The notes under the pieces were generated by a model. That model saw nothing but the letters and a program-made list of their open reading frames with translations. It had not been told where the DNA came from and made no database searches. A program made the translations under genes and the position numbers. A stretch of 47,132 nt of DNA, from positions 531,417 to 578,548 of the forward strand of contig SZWC01000087.1 in the NCBI GenBank assembly GCA_023375785.1. The letters run 5' to 3'. Below are positions 45,254 to 47,132 of the stretch, in pieces (position 1 is the first letter of the stretch; every line of letters starts with the position of its first letter). Source of the stretch: Penium margaritaceum (lineage: Eukaryota > Streptophyta > Zygnematophyceae > Desmidiales > Peniaceae).

Positions 45254-46485
45254 TTGGAAGTGTTATAAGAAAATTTTCCCATTTCACCCTTTGCGACTCT
45301 TAACCAGGGTCAGATTACACATAAAGTCCTTGACCGGGGGCACAGTTAATTTCATATTCAGAATCGTTGCTTTCTATCATTTAAGTTTCAAACCGGGGGC
45401 ACAACTCATTCAATCTACAAAGTCGTGGCATTCCTCTTAAATGTGGTGCAGACGAGGGGCATTTCATCAACTCGGCCTTTGATCTGTCTATACTCTCAGG
45501 CAGGAGCATCACCAAGCATGTGTGGTTTGCGACGCTCGAGTTCTTGAGTGTACTGATACAAAATCTCGAACGCCATGGATGTTTGAGCATGGCACTTCTC
45601 TCCATGGCAAAGCTTCAAGTTGAAGTTAAGAGGTCACTGTCACGATTTCACACCCTACACCAATTGCGACGTGGCTCATTTGCGCGTGATGAGCAAGCGA
45701 GGTGGATGCCGCATGTTCTATCATCACTTTCCACCTCTCACATGAATTTACCCATTGTGCATAGTTTTTCACCAAGTACCACGAGTTTTACCATGACTCT
45801 CTCCCGCTAGAGGTCACTCCGCATTGTTGCTCACTCCCGGTTGCATTTTCCCGTGTCCTCTCACCAGGAATTACGTTCTTACCTCCACTTTCACCTTCCA
45901 CGAGGTTCCCTTCATTTTCTCAATCAAAGTTCTAACCCCAAGGTGCAGGCATCACTTTCGGTTGCAACACGAGTTGCTCTATTATCACCCCAAATCTCAT
46001 ACTGTCACTCACCATACTGCTAGTGTAGCACCAACAGCCAGCCTGAAGGGACTTCAGATTTCCAAATGCTTGACCTTTGGGTGTCCAGCAATTTTTCCCT
46101 TGTCACAATATGTGTGGATGATGGAGTAAGCGACTCCATCCTAGTTTCCAAGCATTCAAGCACAGCAAGCTCTGGCCCTTAGGAATTTGAGAGCACTCAG
46201 GGAGATTGGTGCCCTCGAGGGTAAAGCCAGACCTGGCAATTTTATGGGTCACAGTGACAAAGCTACCAGGGGGCACATTTGTTGCCTCAGTGACCCAGAA
46301 AATTGCAAGATCCTTTGGGCGATCTCTGAGCCCACGAAGGCTCTCTGGCCCAGAGTTGTGACAGCAGCGCTGCTCATGTCATCAAAGGACCTTCAATTCG
46401 AACGCCTTTCCATTTTGCAGGTGGAGGTACATCGGCACACAAACTTCCATGTCGGTGGCATTCCATCGCCACCCTCTGTCACAGT
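45254..46485. other. Flank of element B; no recognisable gene
   Basis: Near 45290-45460 there are further degenerate units with CCGGGGGCACA, perhaps related to the subrepeat family. The rest has short open frames on both strands without recognisable domains. It may include 3' untranslated sequence of the gene beginning at 46486. Confidence 0.45.
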
Positions 46486-46713
46486 CTATCTTGCCCCTGC
46501 AACCTCCAGCTGCACGCGAAACGTGGGGTACTCGACCACCACTTGACCAGTCAACGCCTGTCGCAACGTCTGCTGCATGCTCCTCTTCCACCCAACGCCC
46601 ACGTCCTCGCCAGCCCGAGTCCCTCCCTCTGCCCCGTCCCCTTCGTTTTCGAGCCGGGCCCGCTTGCGCGGCCCGTCCCCTTCCCCATCCACGTCGCCGT
46701 GCTCACGGGCGCC
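46486..46713 (-). CDS. Probable last exon of a host gene, possibly BCD1/ZNHIT6-like
   Basis: On the minus strand a pyrimidine-rich tract ending CACGCTGCAG (acceptor at 46715-46714) precedes a 76-codon open exon ending in TAG at 46486-46488. It encodes an acidic/basic linker with a nuclear-localisation-like GPRKRARLEN, then MQQTLRQALTGQVVVEYPTF and RVQLEVAGAR. The VVVEYPTFRVQL stretch resembles the C-terminal 'EYPT-hydrophobic' segment of BCD1/ZNHIT6, a box C/D snoRNP assembly factor, but I am recalling that motif without an alignment. The same frame remains open upstream to 47067; that part is Cys/Ala-rich and may be intron or another exon. Confidence 0.4.
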   Translation of the reverse strand, partial: GAREHGDVDGEGDGPRKRARLENEGDGAEGGTRAGEDVGVGWKRSMQQTLRQALTGQVVVEYPTFRVQLEVAGAR

Positions 46714-47132
46714 CTGCAGCGTGACGCAACGGGGAACAGAGAAAGAGAGGGCTTCTGCTTGCGAGGCGCGTGCCAAAGCGTGTCTCAAGCCGGCCTTTGC
46801 GCACCACATTGCACTGCACGGCTCACACGGTGCACGGTTGCAAGGCGGGCACGGGCAAGCCAGATGCAGAAAGGCCGGAGAGATGCGTCTTGGACCTCGT
46901 GCGCCAAACGACTTTGCAACAGCGTCAGCGGACACAGCACCAAGCGCCGGCTCGTCCACGGCGCGAGAGAGACCGGCGACTAAACCACGTCCCACGAGAA
47001 TGCCAGCAACCGTGGGGCTGTCGCAAAGAGAGGCACAAACAGAAACCTCCTCAGCTGCGGCGCACAATCCAAGCTCTGCCCTTCCATCAACTCTGAGGTG
47101 GTCTTCAACACCCCCCCCCGCTCCCCCTCTGT
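46714..47132. other. Upstream part of the 46486 gene; exon structure unclear
   Basis: Minus-strand sequence stays open here (for example LACPCPPCNRAPCEPC), but no HIT-type zinc finger spacing is evident. It is probably intron plus unresolved exon. The window ends in a C-rich tract. Confidence 0.3.

Overview
The window is eukaryotic nuclear DNA from a draft assembly, most likely a green plant or streptophyte alga. The support is Ty1/copia elements primed by initiator tRNA-Met, a Mutator-like (MULE) element, GT-AG introns, a plant-mitochondrial-type rRNA end, and abundant micro- and minisatellites. A charophyte such as Chara fits the repeat-rich style, but that is a guess. N runs at 16729-16964 and 36329-36451 and single Ns at 17369, 42260 and 44153 mark contig joins. 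Almost everything recognisable is mobile or repetitive; host genes appear only as edge fragments.

Region by region. 1-1235: 5' end of a minus-strand DEAH-box RNA helicase gene, two exons whose intron carries a 20-bp tandem array. 1236-10651: mostly AT-rich non-coding DNA with old dispersed repeats and a fold-back. 10652-14670: a CT microsatellite, a decayed 117-bp coding repeat, a mitochondrial rRNA 3' end, GGAACC palindromes, a MITE candidate and a ~113-bp minisatellite. 14764-19990 (element A): a MuDR-like element with a perfect 9-bp target duplication (TAATTCGAT), terminal inverted repeats built of 30-bp subrepeats, a damaged MULE transposase, and a small ORF running toward it. 21169-28873: a heavily decayed plus-strand Ty1/copia element containing three snap-back palindromes. 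29041-45253 (element B): a second element whose ends match those of element A. Without two later insertions it would be only about 1.1 kb.

Those insertions are, first, a 6.6-kb LTR element (29529-36156, minus) that has LTRs, PBS, PPT and a CCHC-containing ORF but no recognisable pol; and second, a Ty1/copia element (36165-44630, minus) with a perfect 5-bp target duplication (acaaa), two in-frame stops, a mutated RT active site and an extra upstream ORF. 45254-47132: little that is recognisable apart from a probable last exon of a minus-strand host gene, possibly BCD1/ZNHIT6-like.

The genes do not form a host pathway. The layout is a layered transposon history: MULE-type elements first, LTR elements inserted into one of them, then mutation. 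The best candidate for something undescribed is the A/B family: its 30-bp subrepeat ends, left/right terminal asymmetry and convergent two-gene layout.
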